NCBI GenBank assembly: GCA_949752745.1
Contig: OX457024.1
Location: 51,105,810-51,169,809 of the forward strand
DNA length: 64,000 bases
Direction of reading: 5' to 3'
Source: Protula sp. h YS-2021
Taxonomy: Eukaryota > Annelida > Polychaeta > Sabellida > Serpulidae
Numbering within the stretch: the first letter of the stretch is position 1; each line of letters opens with the position of its first letter. The notes under the pieces were generated by a model. The model was not told where the DNA came from. It made no database searches and worked only from the letters and a program-made list of their open reading frames with translations. This document shows, piece by piece, positions 42,075-57,658 of this stretch. A program made the translations under genes and the position numbers.

Positions 42075-43004
42075 ATTTAAATTACACTTGGATCTCTTTC
42101 TTTCTACCTCAAATGCTGACAAAAACAGGTTTATATTTTCCTTTCAAATTACACTCCGTTGCTTTTACAATAGAACAAACAAACTGTACAACATAATAAA
42201 CTAATATGCTGCGTGCGTCACAGTGCAATATTACTTATGGAATGCCATTTTTAACATTTATTTGACTTTTATTGATCAGTGAAACTGATCTCTTATATCA
42301 AGAATTAATGTTTGATTAAACATTTTTTCACATCAGTAATAAAATATCACCATTTGCAATTATACTTTTAATATCTCGAAATGTATTCTTGGTCTCAAAG
42401 TAATTCTTGATATAAAATAATACTTGGAGAGATCAAAAATATTTATTGATATCAAAAATGATTTAATTGCTAGACTTTTAGAGATCAAAAGATAAATTCT
42501 TGACAGCAAAAATTAAGTATTTGATTGCAAAATCTCACTTTTGAGTTCAATAATTTATTTTCTTTTTATTGATATCAAGAACTATTTTTGACATTACTTT
42601 AGAATAAGCCTTTCTTAATTTATATTTGCACCGTTGTACCTGAGAAGATATGTTAATATATCCTCTACGCAGTTACACCGATACTGTTAAGCCTCGTAGT
42701 TTTAATTGGGCCACAAAAACCGACATATCGATTAGTTTGTGAGGTGTCTGAAATATTTAAGGAACATTATAAAACGTCCCGATTCGGGACTTAAAAATTT
42801 GACAATTTCACTGAAGTGACAAATCAGCCAATGTTATATTTTATAAGAACTGCTCTCATTTCTGACCAGTCTTTGATACCAATTCAACGAATAGGATCAA
42901 GTGCCTGAAATATTTCAAGCATTTTACAAACCTAGTGACTGAGAGCTTCTTAAAATTTCAGAAACTTGGCAAACTTCGATTTGACAGCTCATAACTCACA
43001 TTTG
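42075..43004. repeat. Diverged edge monomer of the satellite
   Basis: It follows the satellite consensus from AAATTACACTTGGATCTC onward but with many differences (for example ACAAAAACAGG for ACAATAACAGG, GCTGCGTGCGTCACAG for CTGTAATGCGTGGGTCACAG). Divergence of the outermost unit is typical of satellite edges, where homogenisation fails. Confidence 0.85.
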
Positions 43005-46000
43005 AAATCTAAATTACACTTAGTGTCTTTTTTCTACCTCGAATGTCGACAATAACAGGTTTATATTTTGCTTTAAAATTACACTCCAGTGCTTTAACAA
43101 TAGGACAAACAGTACATTATAATAAACTAATATCCTGTAATGCGTTGGTCACAGTACAATATTACTTATGGAGTGCCATTTTAACATTTATTTGGCGATT
43201 ATTGACAAAGAATTTATTTTTGATCAGTGAAACTGATTTTTTATATCAAGAATTAATGTTTGGGTAAACATTTTGTTACATCAGTAATGAAATATAATCA
43301 TTTGTAACTATATTTTTGATATCTCGAAATGTATTCTTGGTCTCAAAGTAATTCTTGATATAAAATAATACTTGGAGAGATCAAAAATATTTATTGATAT
43401 CAAAAATGATTTAATTGCTAGACTTTTAGAGATCAAAAGATCCATTCTTGACAGCCAAAATTAAGTATTTGATTGCAAAATCTCATTTTCGAGTTCAATA
43501 ATTTATTTTCTTTTTATTGATATCAAGAACTATTTTTGACAACATTATTTTAGAATAAGCCTTCCTTAATTTATATTTGCACCGTTGTACCTGAGAAGAT
43601 ATGTTAATATATCCTCTACGTAGTTACACCGATACTGTTAAGCCTCGAAGTTTTAATCTGGCCACAAAACTATACCGACATATCGATTAGTTTGTGAAGT
43701 GTCTGAAATATTTCAGGAACATTATAAAACGTTCCGATTCGGGGCTTAAAAATTTGACATTTCAATAAAGTGACAAATCAGCCAATGTGATATTTTATAA
43801 GAACTGCTCTCATTTCTGACCAAAATTGTGATAATTAATTTCACGTAACAACAGGTCTCCAATCTTTGATACCAATTCGACGAATAGGATCAAGTGCCTG
43901 AAATATTTCAAGCATTTTACAAACTTCGTGACTGAGAGCTTCTTTAAATTTCAGAAACTTGGCAAACTTCGATTTGACAGCTTATAACTCACATTTGAAA
44001 TCTAAATTACACTTAGTGTCTTTTTTCTATCTCAAATGTTGACAATAACAGGTTTATATTTTGCTTTAAAATTACACTCCAGTGCTTTAACAATAGAACA
44101 AACAGTACATTATAATAAACTAATATCCTGTAATGCGTGGGTCACAGTACAATATTACTTATGGAGTGCCATTTTAACATTTATTGACAAGCAATTTATT
44201 TTTGATCAGTAAAACTGATTTTTATATCAAGAATAAGTGTTTGATTAAACATTTTTTCACATCAGTAATAAAATATCACCATTTGTAACTATATTTTTGA
44301 TATCTCGAAATGTATTCTTGGTCTCAAAGTAATTCTTGATATAAAATAATACTTGGAGAGATCAAAAATATTTATTGATATCAAAAATGATTTAATTGCT
44401 AGACTTTTAGAGATCAAAAGATAAATTCTTGACAGCAAAAATTAAGTATTTGATTGCAAAATCTCATTTTTGAGTTCAATAATTTATTTTCTTTTTATTG
44501 ATATCAAGAACTATTTTTGACAATATTATTTTAGAATAAGCCTTTCTTAATTTATATTTGCACCGTTGTACCTGAGAAGATATGTTAATATATCCTCTAC
44601 GCAGTTACACCGATACTGTTCAGCCTCGAAGTTTTAATTGGGCCACACAACTATGCCGACATATCGATTAAGTTTGTGAAGTGTCTGAAATATTTCAGGA
44701 ACATTATAAAACGTCCCGATTCGGGGCTTAAAAATTTGACAATTTCACTAAAGTGACAAATCAGCCAATGTGATATTTTATAAGGACTGCTCTCATTTCT
44801 GACCAGTCTTTGATACCAATTCGACGAATAGGATCAAGTGCCTGAAATATTTCAAGCATTTTACAAACTTCGTGACTGAGAGCTTCTTTAAATTTCAGAA
44901 ACTTGGCAAACTTCGATTTGACAGCTCATAGCTCACATTTGAAATCTAAATTACACTTAGTGTCTTTTTCTATCTCAAATGTTGACAATAACAGCTTTAT
45001 TTTTTGCTTTAAAATTACACTCCAGTGCTTTAACAATAGAACAAACAGTACATTATAATAAACTAATATCCTGTAATGCGTGGGTCACAGTACAATATTA
45101 CTTATGGAGTGCCATTTTAACATTTATTTGGCAATTATTGACAAGCAATTTATTTTTGATCAGTAAAACTGATTTTGTATATCAAGAATCGGTGTTTGAT
45201 TAAACATTTTTTCACATCAGTAATAAAATATCACCATTTGTAACTATATTTTTGATATCTCGAACTGTATTCTTGGTCTCAATGTAATTCTTGATATAAA
45301 ATAATACTTGGAGAGATCAAAAATATTTATTGATATCAAAAATGATTTAATTGCTAGACTTTTAGAGATCAAAAGATAAATTCTTGACAGCAAAAATTAA
45401 GTATTTGATTGCAAAATCTCATTTTTGAGTTCAATAATTTATTTTCTTTTTATTGATATCAAGAACTATTTTTGATAACATTATTTTAGAATAAGCCTTT
45501 CTTAATTTATATTTGCACCGTTGTACCTGAGAAGATATGTTAATATATCCTCTACGCAGTTACACCGATACTGTTAAGCCTCGAAGTTTTAATTGGGCCA
45601 CAAAACTATACCGACATATCGATTAAGTTTGTGAAGTGTCTGAAATATTTCAGGAACATTATAAAACGTCCCGATTCGGGGCTTAAAAATTTGACAATTT
45701 CACTAAAGTGACAAATCAGCCAATGTGATATTTTATAAGGACTGCTCTCATTTCTGACCAGTCTTTGATACCAATTCGACGAATAGGATCAAGTGCCTGA
45801 AATATTTCAAGCATTTTACAAACTTCGTGACTGAGAGCTTCTTTAAATTTCAGAAATTTGGCAAACTTCGATTTGACAGCTCATAACTCACATTTGAAAT
45901 CTAAATTACACTTAGTGTCTTTTTTCTATCTCAAATCTTGACAATAACAGCTTTACTTTTTGCTTTAAAATTACACTGCAGTGCTTTAACAATAGAACAG

Positions 46001-49000
46001 TACATTATAATAAACTAATATCCTGTAATACGTGGGTCACAGTACAATATTACTTATGGAGTGCCATTTTAACATTTATTTGGCAATTATTGACAAGCAA
46101 TTTATTTTTGATCAGTAAAACTGATTTTTTATATCAAGAATCGGTGTTTGATTAAACATTTTTTCACATCAGTAATAAAATATCACCATTTGTAACTATA
46201 TTTTTGATATCTTGAAATGTATTCTTGGTCTCAAAGTAATTCTTGATATAAAATAATACTTGGAGAGATCAAAAATATTTATTGATATCAAAAATGATTT
46301 AATTGCTAGACTTTTAGAGATCAAAAGATCAATTCTTGACAGCCAAAATTAAGTATTTGATTGCAAAATCTCATTTTCGAGTTCAATAATTTATTTTCTT
46401 TTTATTGATATCAAGAACTATTTTTGACAACATTATTTTAGAATAAGCCTTCCTTAATTTATATTTGCACCGTTGTACCTGAGAAGATATGTTAATATAT
46501 CCTCTACGTAGTTACACCGATACTGTTAAGCCTCGAAGTTTTAATCTGGCCACAAAACTATACCGACATATCGATTAGTTTGTGAAGTGTCTGAAATATT
46601 TCAGGAACATTATAAAACGTTCCGATTCGGGGCTTAAAAATTTGACAATTTCAATAAAGTGACAAATCAGCCAATGTGATATTTTATAAGAACTGCTCTC
46701 ATTTCTGACCAAAATTGTGATAATTAATTTCACGTAACAACAGGTCTCCAATCTTTGATACCAATTCGACGAATAGGATCAAGTGCCTGAAATATTTCAA
46801 GCATTTTACAAACTTCGTGACTGAGAGCTTCTTTAAATTTCAGAAACTTGGCAAACTTCGATTTGACAGCTCATAGCTCACATTTGAAATCTAAATTACA
46901 CTTAGTGTCTTTTTTCTATCTCAAATCTTGACAATAACAGCTTTATTTTTTGCTTTAAAATTACACTGCAGTGCTTTAACAATAGAACAAACAGTACATT
47001 ATAATAAACTAATATCCTGTAATGCGTGGGTCACAGTACAATATTACTTATGGAGTGCCATTTTAACATTTATTTGGCAATTATTGACAAGCAATTTATT
47101 TTTGATCAGTAAAACTGATTTTGTATATCAAGAATCGGTGTTTGATTAAACATTTTTTCACATCAGTAATAAAATATCACCATTTGTAACTATATTTTTG
47201 ATATCTCGAAATGTATTCTTGGTCTAAAAGCAATTCTTGATATAAAATAATACTTGGAGAGATCAAAAATATTTATTGATATCACAAATGATTTTATGCT
47301 ATACTTTTAGAGATCAAAAGATCAATTCTTGACAGCAAAAATTAAGTATTTGATTGCAAAATCTCACTTTTGAGTTCAATAATTTTATTTTCTTTTTATT
47401 GATATCAAGAGCTATTTTTGACAACATTATTTTAGAATAGCCTTCCTTAATTTATATTTGCACCGTTGTACCTGAGAAGATATGTTAATATATCCTCTAC
47501 GCAGTTACACCGATACTGTTAAGCCTCGAAGTTTTAATTGGGCCACAAAACTATACCGACATATCGATTAAGTTTGTGAGGTGTCTGAAATATTTAAGGA
47601 ACATTATAAAACGTCCCGATTCGGGACTTAAAAATTTGACAATTTCACTGAAGTGACAAATCAGCCAATGTTATATTTTATAAGAACTGCTCTCATTTCT
47701 GACCAGTCTTTGATACCAATTCAACGAATAGGATGAAGTGCCTGAAATATTTCAAGCATTTTACAAACCTAGTGACTGAGAGCTTCTTAAAATTTCAGAA
47801 ACTTGGCAAACTTCGATTTGACAGCTCATAACTCACATTTGAAATCTAAATTACACTTAGTGTCTTTTTTCTACCTCGAATGTCGACAATAACAGGTTTA
47901 TATTTTGCTTTAAAATTACACTCCAGTGCTTTAACAATAGGACAAACAGTACATTATAATAAACTAATATCCTGTAATGCGTTGGTCACAGTACAATATT
48001 ACTTATGGAGTGCCATTTTAACATTTATTTGGCGATTATTGACAAAGAATTTATTTTTGATCAGTGAAACTGATTTTTTATATCAAGAATTAATGTTTGG
48101 GTAAACATTTTGTTACATCAGTAATGAAATATAATCATTTGTAACTATATTTTTGATATCTCGAAATGTATTCTTGGTCTCAAAGTAATTCTTGATATAA
48201 AATAATACTTGGAGAGATCAAAAATATTTATTGATATCAAAAATGATTTAATTGCTAGACTTTTAGAGATCAAAAGATCAATTCTTGACAGCCAAAATTA
48301 AGTATTTGATTGCAAAATCTCATTTTCGAGTTCAATAATTTATTTTCTTTTTATTGATATCAAGAACTATTTTTGACAACATTATTTTAGAATAAGCCTT
48401 CCTTAATTTATATTTGCACCGTTGTACCTGAGAAGATATGTTAATATATCCTCTACGTAGTTACACCGATACTGTTAAGCCTCGAAGTTTTAATCTGGCC
48501 ACAAAACTATACCGACATATCGATTAGTTTGTGAAGTGTCTGAAATATTTCAGGAACATTATAAAACGTTCCGATTCGGGGCTTAAAAATTTGACAATTT
48601 CAATAAAGTGACAAATCAGCCAATGTGATATTTTATAAGAACTGCTCTCATTTCTGACCAAAATTGTGATAATTAATTTCACGTAACAACAGGTCTCCAA
48701 TCTTTGATACCAATTCGACGAATAGGATCAAGTGCCTGAAATATTTCAAGCATTTTACAAACTTCGTGACTGAGAGCTTCTTTAAATTTCAGAAACTTGG
48801 CAAACTTCGATTTGACAGCTCATAGCTCACATAGGAAATCTAAATTACACTTAGTGTCTTTTTCTATCTCAAATGTTGACAATAACAGCTTTATTTTTTG
48901 CTTTAAAATTACACTCCAGTGCTTTAACAATAGAACAAACAGTACATTATAATAAACTAATATCCTGTAATGCGTGGGTCACAGTACAATATTACTTATG

Positions 49001-52000
49001 GAGTGCCATTTTAACATTTATTTGGCAATTATTGACAAGCAATTTATTTTTGATCAGTAAAACTGATTTTGTATATCAAGAATCGGTGTTTGATTAAACA
49101 TTTTTTCACATCAGTAATAAAATATCACCATTTGTAACTATATTTTTGATATCTCGAACTGTATTCTTGGTCTCAATGTAATTCTTGATATAAAATAATA
49201 CTTGGAGAGATCAAAAATATTTATTGATATCAAAAATGATTTAATTGCTAGACTTTTAGAGATCAAAAGATAAATTCTTGACAGCAAAAATTAAGTATTT
49301 GATTGCAAAATCTCATTTTTGAGTTCAATAATTTATTTTCTTTTTATTGATATCAAGAACTATTTTTGACAATATTATTTTAGAATAAGCCTTTCTTAAT
49401 TTATATTTGCACCGTTGTACCTGAGAAGATATGTTAATATATCCTCTACGCAGTTACACCGATACTGTTCAGCCTCGAAGTTTTAATTGGGCCACAAAAC
49501 TATACCGACATATCGATTAAGTTTGTGAAGTGTCTGAAATATTTCAGGAACATTATAAAACGTCCCGATTCGGGGCTTAAAAATTTGACAATTTCACTAA
49601 AGTGACAAATCAGCCAATGTGATATTTTATAAGGACTGCTCTCATTTCTGACCAGTCTTTGATACCAATTCGACGAATAGGATCAAGTGCCTGAAATATT
49701 TCAAGCATTTTACAAACTTCGTGACTGAGAGCTTCTTTAAATTTCAGAAATTTGGCAAACTTCGATTTGACAGCTCATAACTCACATTTGAAATCTAAAT
49801 TACACTTAGTGTCTTTTTTCTATCTCAAATCTTGACAATAACAGCTTTACTTTTTGCTTTAAAATTACACTCCAGTGCTTTAACAATAGAACAGTACATT
49901 ATAATAAACTAATATCCTGTAATACGTGGGTCACAGTACAATATTACTTATGGAGTGCCATTTTAACATTTATTTGGCAATTATTGACAAGCAATTTATT
50001 TTTGATCAGTAAAACTGATTTTTTATATCAAGAATCGGTGTTTGATTAAACATTTTTTCACATCAGTAATAAAATATCACCATTTGTAACTATATTTTTG
50101 ATATCTCGAAATGTATTCTTGGTCTCAAAGTAATTCTTGATATAAAATAATACTTGGAGAGATCAAAAATATTTATTGATATCAAAAATGATTTAATTGC
50201 TAGACTTTTAGAGATCAAAAGATCAATTCTTGACAGCCAAAATTAAGTATTTGATTGCAAAATCTCATTTTCGAGTTCAATAATTTATTTTCTTTTTATT
50301 GATATCAAGAACTATTTTTGACAACATTATTTTAGAATAAGCCTTTCTTAATTTATATTTGCACCGTTGTACCTGAGAAGATATGTTAATATATCCTCTA
50401 CGTAGTTACACCGATACTGCTAAGCCTCGAAGTTTTAATCTGGCCACAAAACTATACCGACATATCGATTAGTTTGTGAAGTGTCTGAAATATTTCAGGA
50501 ACATTATAAAACGTTCCGATTCGGGGCTTAAAAATTTGACAATTTCAATAAAGTGACAAATCAGCCAATGTGATATTTTATAAGAACTGCTCTCATTTCT
50601 GACCAAAATTGTGATAATTAATTTCACGTAACAACAGGTCTCCAATCTTTGATACCAATTCGACGAATAGGATCAAGTGCCTGAAATATTTCAAGCATTT
50701 TACAAACTTCGTGACTGAGAGCTTCTTTAAATTTCAGAAACTTGGCAAACTTCGATTTGACAGCTCATAGCTCACATTTGAAATCTAAATTACACTTAGT
50801 GTCTTTTTCTATCTCAAATGTTGACAATAACAGGTTTATATTTTGCTTTAAAATTACACTGCAGTGCTTTAACAATAGAACAAACAGTACATTATAATAA
50901 ACTAATATCCTGTAATGCGTGGGTCACAGTACAATATTACTTATGGAGTGCCATTTTAACATTTATTTGGCAATTATTGACAAGCAATTTATTTTTGATC
51001 AGTAAAACTGATTTTGTATATCAAGAATCGGTGTTTGATTAAACATTTTTTCACATCAGTAATAAAATATCACCATTTGTAACTATATTTTTGATATCTC
51101 GAAATGTATTCTTGGTCTAAAAGCAATTCTTGATATAAAATAATACTTGGAGAGATCAAAAATATTTATTGATATCACAAATGATTTTATGCTATACTTT
51201 TAGAGATCAAAAGATCAATTCTTGACAGCAAAAATTAAGTATTTGATTGCAAAATCTCACTTTTGAGTTCAATAATTTTATTTTCTTTTTATTGATATCA
51301 AGAGCTATTTTTGACAACATTATTTTAGAATAGCCTTCCTTAATTTATATTTGCACCGTTGTACCTGAGAAGATATGTTAATATATCCTCTACGCAGTTA
51401 CACCGATACTGTTAAGCCTCGAAGTTTTAATTGGGCCACAAAACTATACCGACATATCGATTAAGTTTGTGAGGTGTCTGAAATATTTAAGGAACATTAT
51501 AAAACGTCCCGATTCGGGACTTAAAAATTTGACAATTTCACTGAAGTGACAAATCAGCCAATGTTATATTTTATAAGAACTGCTCTCATTTCTGACCAGT
51601 CTTTGATACCAATTCAACGAATAGGATGAAGTGCCTGAAATATTTCAAGCATTTTACAAACCTAGTGACTGAGAGCTTCTTAAAATTTCAGAAACTTGGC
51701 AAACTTCGATTTGACAGCTCATAACTCACATTTGAAATCTAAATTACACTTAGTGTCTTTTTTCTATCTCAAATCTTGACAATAACAGCTTTACTTTTTG
51801 CTTTAAAATTACACTGCAGTGCTTTAACAATAGAACAGTACATTATAATAAACTAATATCATGTAATACGTGGGTCACAGTACAATATTACTTATGGAGT
51901 GCCATTTTAACATTTATTTGGCAATTATTGACAAGCAATTTATTTTTGATCAGTAAAACTGATTTTTTATATCAAGAATCGGTGTTTGATTAAACATTTT

Positions 52001-52762
52001 TTCACATCAGTAATAAAATATCACCATTTGTAACTATATTTTTGATATCTCGAAATGTATTCTTGGTCTAAAAGCAATTCTTGATATAAAATAATACTTG
52101 GAGAGATCAAAAATATTTATTGATATCACAAATGATTTTATTGCTATACTTTTAGAGATCAAAAGATCAATTCTTGACAGCAAAAATTAAGTATTTGATT
52201 GCAAAATCTCACTTTTGAGTTCAATAATTTATTTTCTTTTTATTGATATCAAGAACTATTTTTGACAACATTATTTTAGAATAGCCTTCCTTAATTTATA
52301 TTTGCACCGTTGTACCTGAGAAGATATGTTAATATATCCTCTACGCAGTTACACCGATACTGTTAAGCCTCGAAGTTTTAATTGGGCCACAAAACTATAC
52401 CGACATATCGATTAAGTTTGTGAGGTGTCTGCAATATTTCAGGAACATTATATAACGACCCGATTCGGGGCATAAAAATTTGACAATTTTACTAAAGTGA
52501 CAAAGCAGCCAATGTGATATTTTATAAGAACTGCTCTCATTTCTGACCAAAATTGTGATAAATAATTTCACGTGACAACAAGTCTCTATTCTGTGATACC
52601 AATTCAACGAATAGGATCAAGTGCCTGAAATATTTCAAGCATTTTACAAACTTCGTGACTGAGAGCTTCTTGAAATTTCAGAAACTTGGCAAACTTCGAT
52701 TTGACAGCTTATAACTCACATTTGAAATCTAAATTACACTTAGTGTCTTTTTTCTATCTCAA
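43005..52762. repeat. Proximal satellite part with irregular multi-monomer blocks
   Basis: Unit lengths run long, short (942), short, long, short, then long, short, long, short, long. Distinctive units recur: the one at 43043 (with TAACAATAGGACAAAC and GGTAAACATTTTGTTACATC) reappears at 47880, 4837 bp on. Those at 44979, 45935 and 46928 reappear at 48873, 49830 and 50818 (~3890 bp on). The second block therefore lacks one unit of the first. Confidence 0.85.
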
Positions 52763-55700
52763 ATGTTGACAATAACAGGTTTATATTTTGCTTTAAAATT
52801 ACACTGCAGTGCTTTAACAATAGAACAAACAGTACATTATAATAAACTAATATCCTGTAATGCGTGGGTCACAGTACAATATTACTTATGGAGTGCCATT
52901 TTAACATTTATTTGGCAATTATTGACAAGCAATTTATTTTTGATCAGTAAAACTGATTTTTTATATCAAGAATCGGTGTTTGATTAAACATTTTTTCACA
53001 TCAGTAATAAAATATCACCATTTGTAACTATATTTTTGATATCTCGAAATGTATTCTTGGTCTCAAAGTAATTCTTGATATAAAATAATACTTGGAGAGA
53101 TCAAAAATATTTATTGATATCAAAAATGATTTAATTGCTAGACTTTTAGAGATCAAAAGATTAATTCTTGACAGCAAAAATTAAGTATTTGATTGCAAAA
53201 TCTCACTTTTGAATTCAATAATTTATTTTCTTTTTATTGATATCAAGAACTATTTTTGACAACATTGTTTTAGAATAAGCCTTTCTTAATTTATATTTGC
53301 ACCGTTGTACCTGAGAAGATATGTTAATATATCCTCTACGCAGTTACACCGATACTGTTAAGCCTCGAAGTTTTAATTGGGCCACAAAACTATGCCGACA
53401 TATCGATTAAGTTTGTGAGGTGTCTGCAATATTTCAGGAACATTATAAAACGTCCCGATTCGGGCCTTAAAAATTTGACAATTTCACTAAAGTGACAAAT
53501 CAGCCAATGTGATATTTTATAAGAACTGCTCTCATTTCTGACCAAAATTGTGATAAATAATTTCACGTGACAACAAGTCTCTAGTCTTTGATACCAATTC
53601 AACGAATAGGATCAAGTGCCTGAAATATTTCAAGCATTTTACAAACTTCGTGACTGAGAGCTTCTTTAAATTTAAGAAACTTGGCAAACTTCGATTTGAC
53701 AGCTCATAGCTTACATTTGAAATCTAAATTACACTTAGTGTCTTTTTTCTATCTCAAATGTTGACAATAACAGGTTTATATTTTGCTTTAAAATTACACT
53801 GCAGTGCTTTAACAATAGAACAAACAGTACATTATAATAAACTAATATCCTGTAATGCGTGGGTCACAGTACAATATTACTTATGGAGTGCCATTTTAAC
53901 ATTTATTTGGCAATTATTGACAAGCAATTTATTTTTGATCAGTAAAACTGATTTTTTATATCAAGAATCGGTGTTTGATTAAACATTTTTTCACATCAGT
54001 AATAAAATATCACCATTTGTAACTATATTTTTGATATCTCGAAATGTATTCTTGGTCTCAAAGTAATTCTTGATATAAAATAATACTTGGAGAGATCAAA
54101 AATATTTATTGATATCAAAAATGATTTAATTGCTAGACTTTTAGAGATCAAAAGATCAATTCTTGACAGCAAAAATTAAGTATTTGATTGCAAAATCTCA
54201 TTTTTGAGTTCAATAATTTATTTTCTTTTTATTGATATCAAGAACTATTTTTGACAACATTATTTTAGAATAGCCTTCCTTAATTTATATTTGCACCGTT
54301 GTACCTGAGAAGATATGTTAATATATCCTCTACGCAGTTACACCGATACTGTTAAGCCTCGAAGTTTTAATTGGGCCACAAAACTATACCGACATATCGA
54401 TTAAGTTTGTGAGGTGTCTGCAATATTTCAGGAACATTATATAACGACCCGATTCGGGGCATAAAAATTTGACAATTTTACTAAAGTGACAAATCAGCCA
54501 GTGTGATATTTTATAAGAACTGCTCTCATTTCTGACCAAAATTGTGACAAATAATTTCACGTGACAACAAGTCTCTATTCTGTGATACCAATTCAACGAA
54601 TAGGATCAAGTGCCTGAAATATTTCAAGCATTTTACAAACTTCGTGACTGAGAGCTTCTTTAAATTTCAGAAACTTGGCAAACTTCGATTTGACAGCTTA
54701 TAACTCACATTTGAAATCTAAATTACACTTAGTGTCTTTTTTCTATCTCAAATGTTGACAATAACAGGTTTATATTTTGCTTTAAAATTACACTGCAGTG
54801 CTTTAACAATAGAACAAACAGTACATTATAATAAACTAATATCCTGTAATGCGTGGGTCACAGTACAATATTACTTATGGAGTGCCATTTTAACATTTAT
54901 TTGGCAATTATTGACAAGCAATTTATTTTTGATCAGTAAAACTGATTTTGTATATCAAGAATCGGTGTTTGATTAAACATTTTTTCACATCAGTAATAAA
55001 ATATCACCATTTGTAACTATATTTTTGATATCTCGAAATGTATTCTTGGTCTCAAAGTAATTCTTGATATAAAATAATACTTGGAGAGATCAAAAATATT
55101 TATTGATATCAAAAATGATTTAATTGCTAGACTTTAAGAGATCAAAAGATAAATTCTTGACAGAAAAAATTAAGTATTTGATTGCAAAATCTCATTTTTG
55201 AGTTCAATAATTTATTTTCTTTTTATTGATATCAAGAACTATTTTTGACAACATTACTTTAGAATAAGCCTTTCTTTATTTATATTTGCACCGTTGTACC
55301 TGAGAAGATATGTTAATATATCCTCTACGCAGTTACACCGATACTGTTAAGCCTCGAAGTTTTAATTGGGCCACAAGACTGTACCGACATATCGATTAAG
55401 TTTGTGAGGTGTCTGCAAAATTTCAGGAACATTATAAAACGTCCCGATTCGGGCCTTAAAAATTTGACAATTTCACTAAAGTGACAAATCAGCCAATGTG
55501 ATATTTTATAAGAACTGCTCTCATTTCTGACCAGTCTTTGATACCAATTCAACGAATAGGATCAAGTGCCTGAAATATTTCAAGCATTTTACAAACTTCG
55601 TGACTGAGAGCTTCTTTAAATTTAAGAAACTTGGCAAACTTCGATTTGACAGCTCATAGCTCACATTTGAAATCTAAATTACACTTAGTGTCTTTTTTCT

Positions 55701-57658
55701 ATCTCAAATGTTGACAATAACAGCTTTATTTTTTGCTTTAAAATTACACTGCAGTGCTTTAACAATAGAACAAACAGTACATTATAATAAACTAATATCC
55801 TGTTATGCGTGGGTCACAGTACAATATTACTTATGGAGTGCCATTTTAACATTTATTTGGCAATTATTGACAAGCAATTTATTTTTGATCAGTAAAACTG
55901 ATTTTGTATATCAAGAATCGGTGTTTGATTAAACATTTTTTCACATCAGTAATAAAATATCACCATTTGTAACTATATTTTTGATATCTCGAAATGTATT
56001 CTTGGTCTAAAAGCAATTCTTGATATAAAATAATACTTGGAGAGATCAAAAATATTTATTGATATCAAAAATGATTTAATTGCTAGACTTTTAGAGATCA
56101 AAAGATAAATTCTTGACAGCAAAAATTAAGTATTTGATTGCAAAATCTCATTTTTGAGTTCAATAATTTATTTTCTTTTTATTGATATCAAGAACTATTT
56201 TTGACAACATTACTTTAGAATAAGCCTTTCTTTATTTATATTTGCACCGTTGTACCTGAGAAGATATGTTAATATATCCTCTACGCAGTTACACCGATAC
56301 TGTTAAGCCTCGAAGTTTTAAATGGGCCGCAAAACTATATCGACATATTGGATTAAGTTTGTGAAGTGTGTGAAATATTTCAGGAACATTATAAAACGTC
56401 CCGATTCGGGGCTTAAAAATTTGACAATTTCACTAAAGTGACAAATCAGCCAATGTGATATTTTATAAGGACTGCTCTCCTTTCTGACCAGTCTTTGATA
56501 CCAATTCGACGAATAGGATCAAGTGGCTGAAATATTTCAAGCATTTTACAAACTTCGTGACTGAGAGCTTCTTTAAATTTAAGAAATTTGGCAAACTTCG
56601 ATTTGACAGCTCATAGCTCACATTTGAAATCTAAATTACACTTAGTGTCTTTTTTCTATCTCAAATCTTGACAATAACAGCTTTATTTTTTGCTTTAAAA
56701 TTACACTGCAGTGCTTTAACAATAGAACAAACAGTACATTATAATAAACTAATATCCTGTAATGCGTGGGTCACAGTACAATATTACTTATGGAGTGCCA
56801 TTTTAACATTTATTTGGCAATTATTGACAAGCAATTTATTTTTGATCAGTAAAACTGATTTTGTATATCAAGAATCGGTGTTTGATTAAACATTTTTTCA
56901 CATCAGTAATAAAATATCACCATTTGTAACTATATTTTTGATATCTCGAAATGTATTCTTGGTCTAAAAGCAATTCTTGATATAAAATAATACTTGGAGA
57001 GATCAAAAATATTTATTGATATCACAAATGATTTTATTGCTATACTTTTAGAGATCAAAAGATCAATTCTTGACAGCAAAAATTAAGTATTTGATTGCAA
57101 AATCTCACTTTTGAGTTCAATAATTTATTTTCTTTTTATTGATATCAAGAACTATTTTTGACAACATTATTTTAGAATAGCCTTCCTTAATTTATATTTG
57201 CACCGTTGTACCTGAGAAGATATGTTAATATATCCTCTACGCAGTTACACCGATACTGTTAAGCCTCGAAGTTTTAATTGGGCCACAAAACTATACCGAC
57301 ATATCGATTAAGTTTGTGAGGTGTCTGCAATATTTCAGGAACATCATATAACGACCCGATTCGGGGCATAAAAATTTGACAATTTTACTAAAGTGACAAA
57401 GCAGCCAATGTGATATTTTATAAGAACTGCTCTCATTTCTGACCAAAATTGTGATAAATAATTTCACGTGACAACAAGTCTCTATTCTGTGATACCAATT
57501 CAACGAATAGGATCAAGTGCCTGAAATATTTCAAGCATTTTACAAACTTCGTGACTGAGAGCTTCTTAACATTTCAGAAACTTGGCAAACTTCGATTTGA
57601 CAGCTTATAACTCGCATTTGAAATCTAAATTACACTTAGTGTCTTTTTTCTATCTCAA
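52763..57658. repeat. Higher-order repeat copy 1 (five monomers, 4896 bp)
   Basis: Five monomers in the order long, long, short, short, long. Unit-specific variants, such as TATAACGACCCGATTCGGGG, GTCTCTATTCTGTGATACC and CGGGCCTTAAAAATTTG, occur at fixed places and come back 4896 bp later. Confidence 0.9.
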
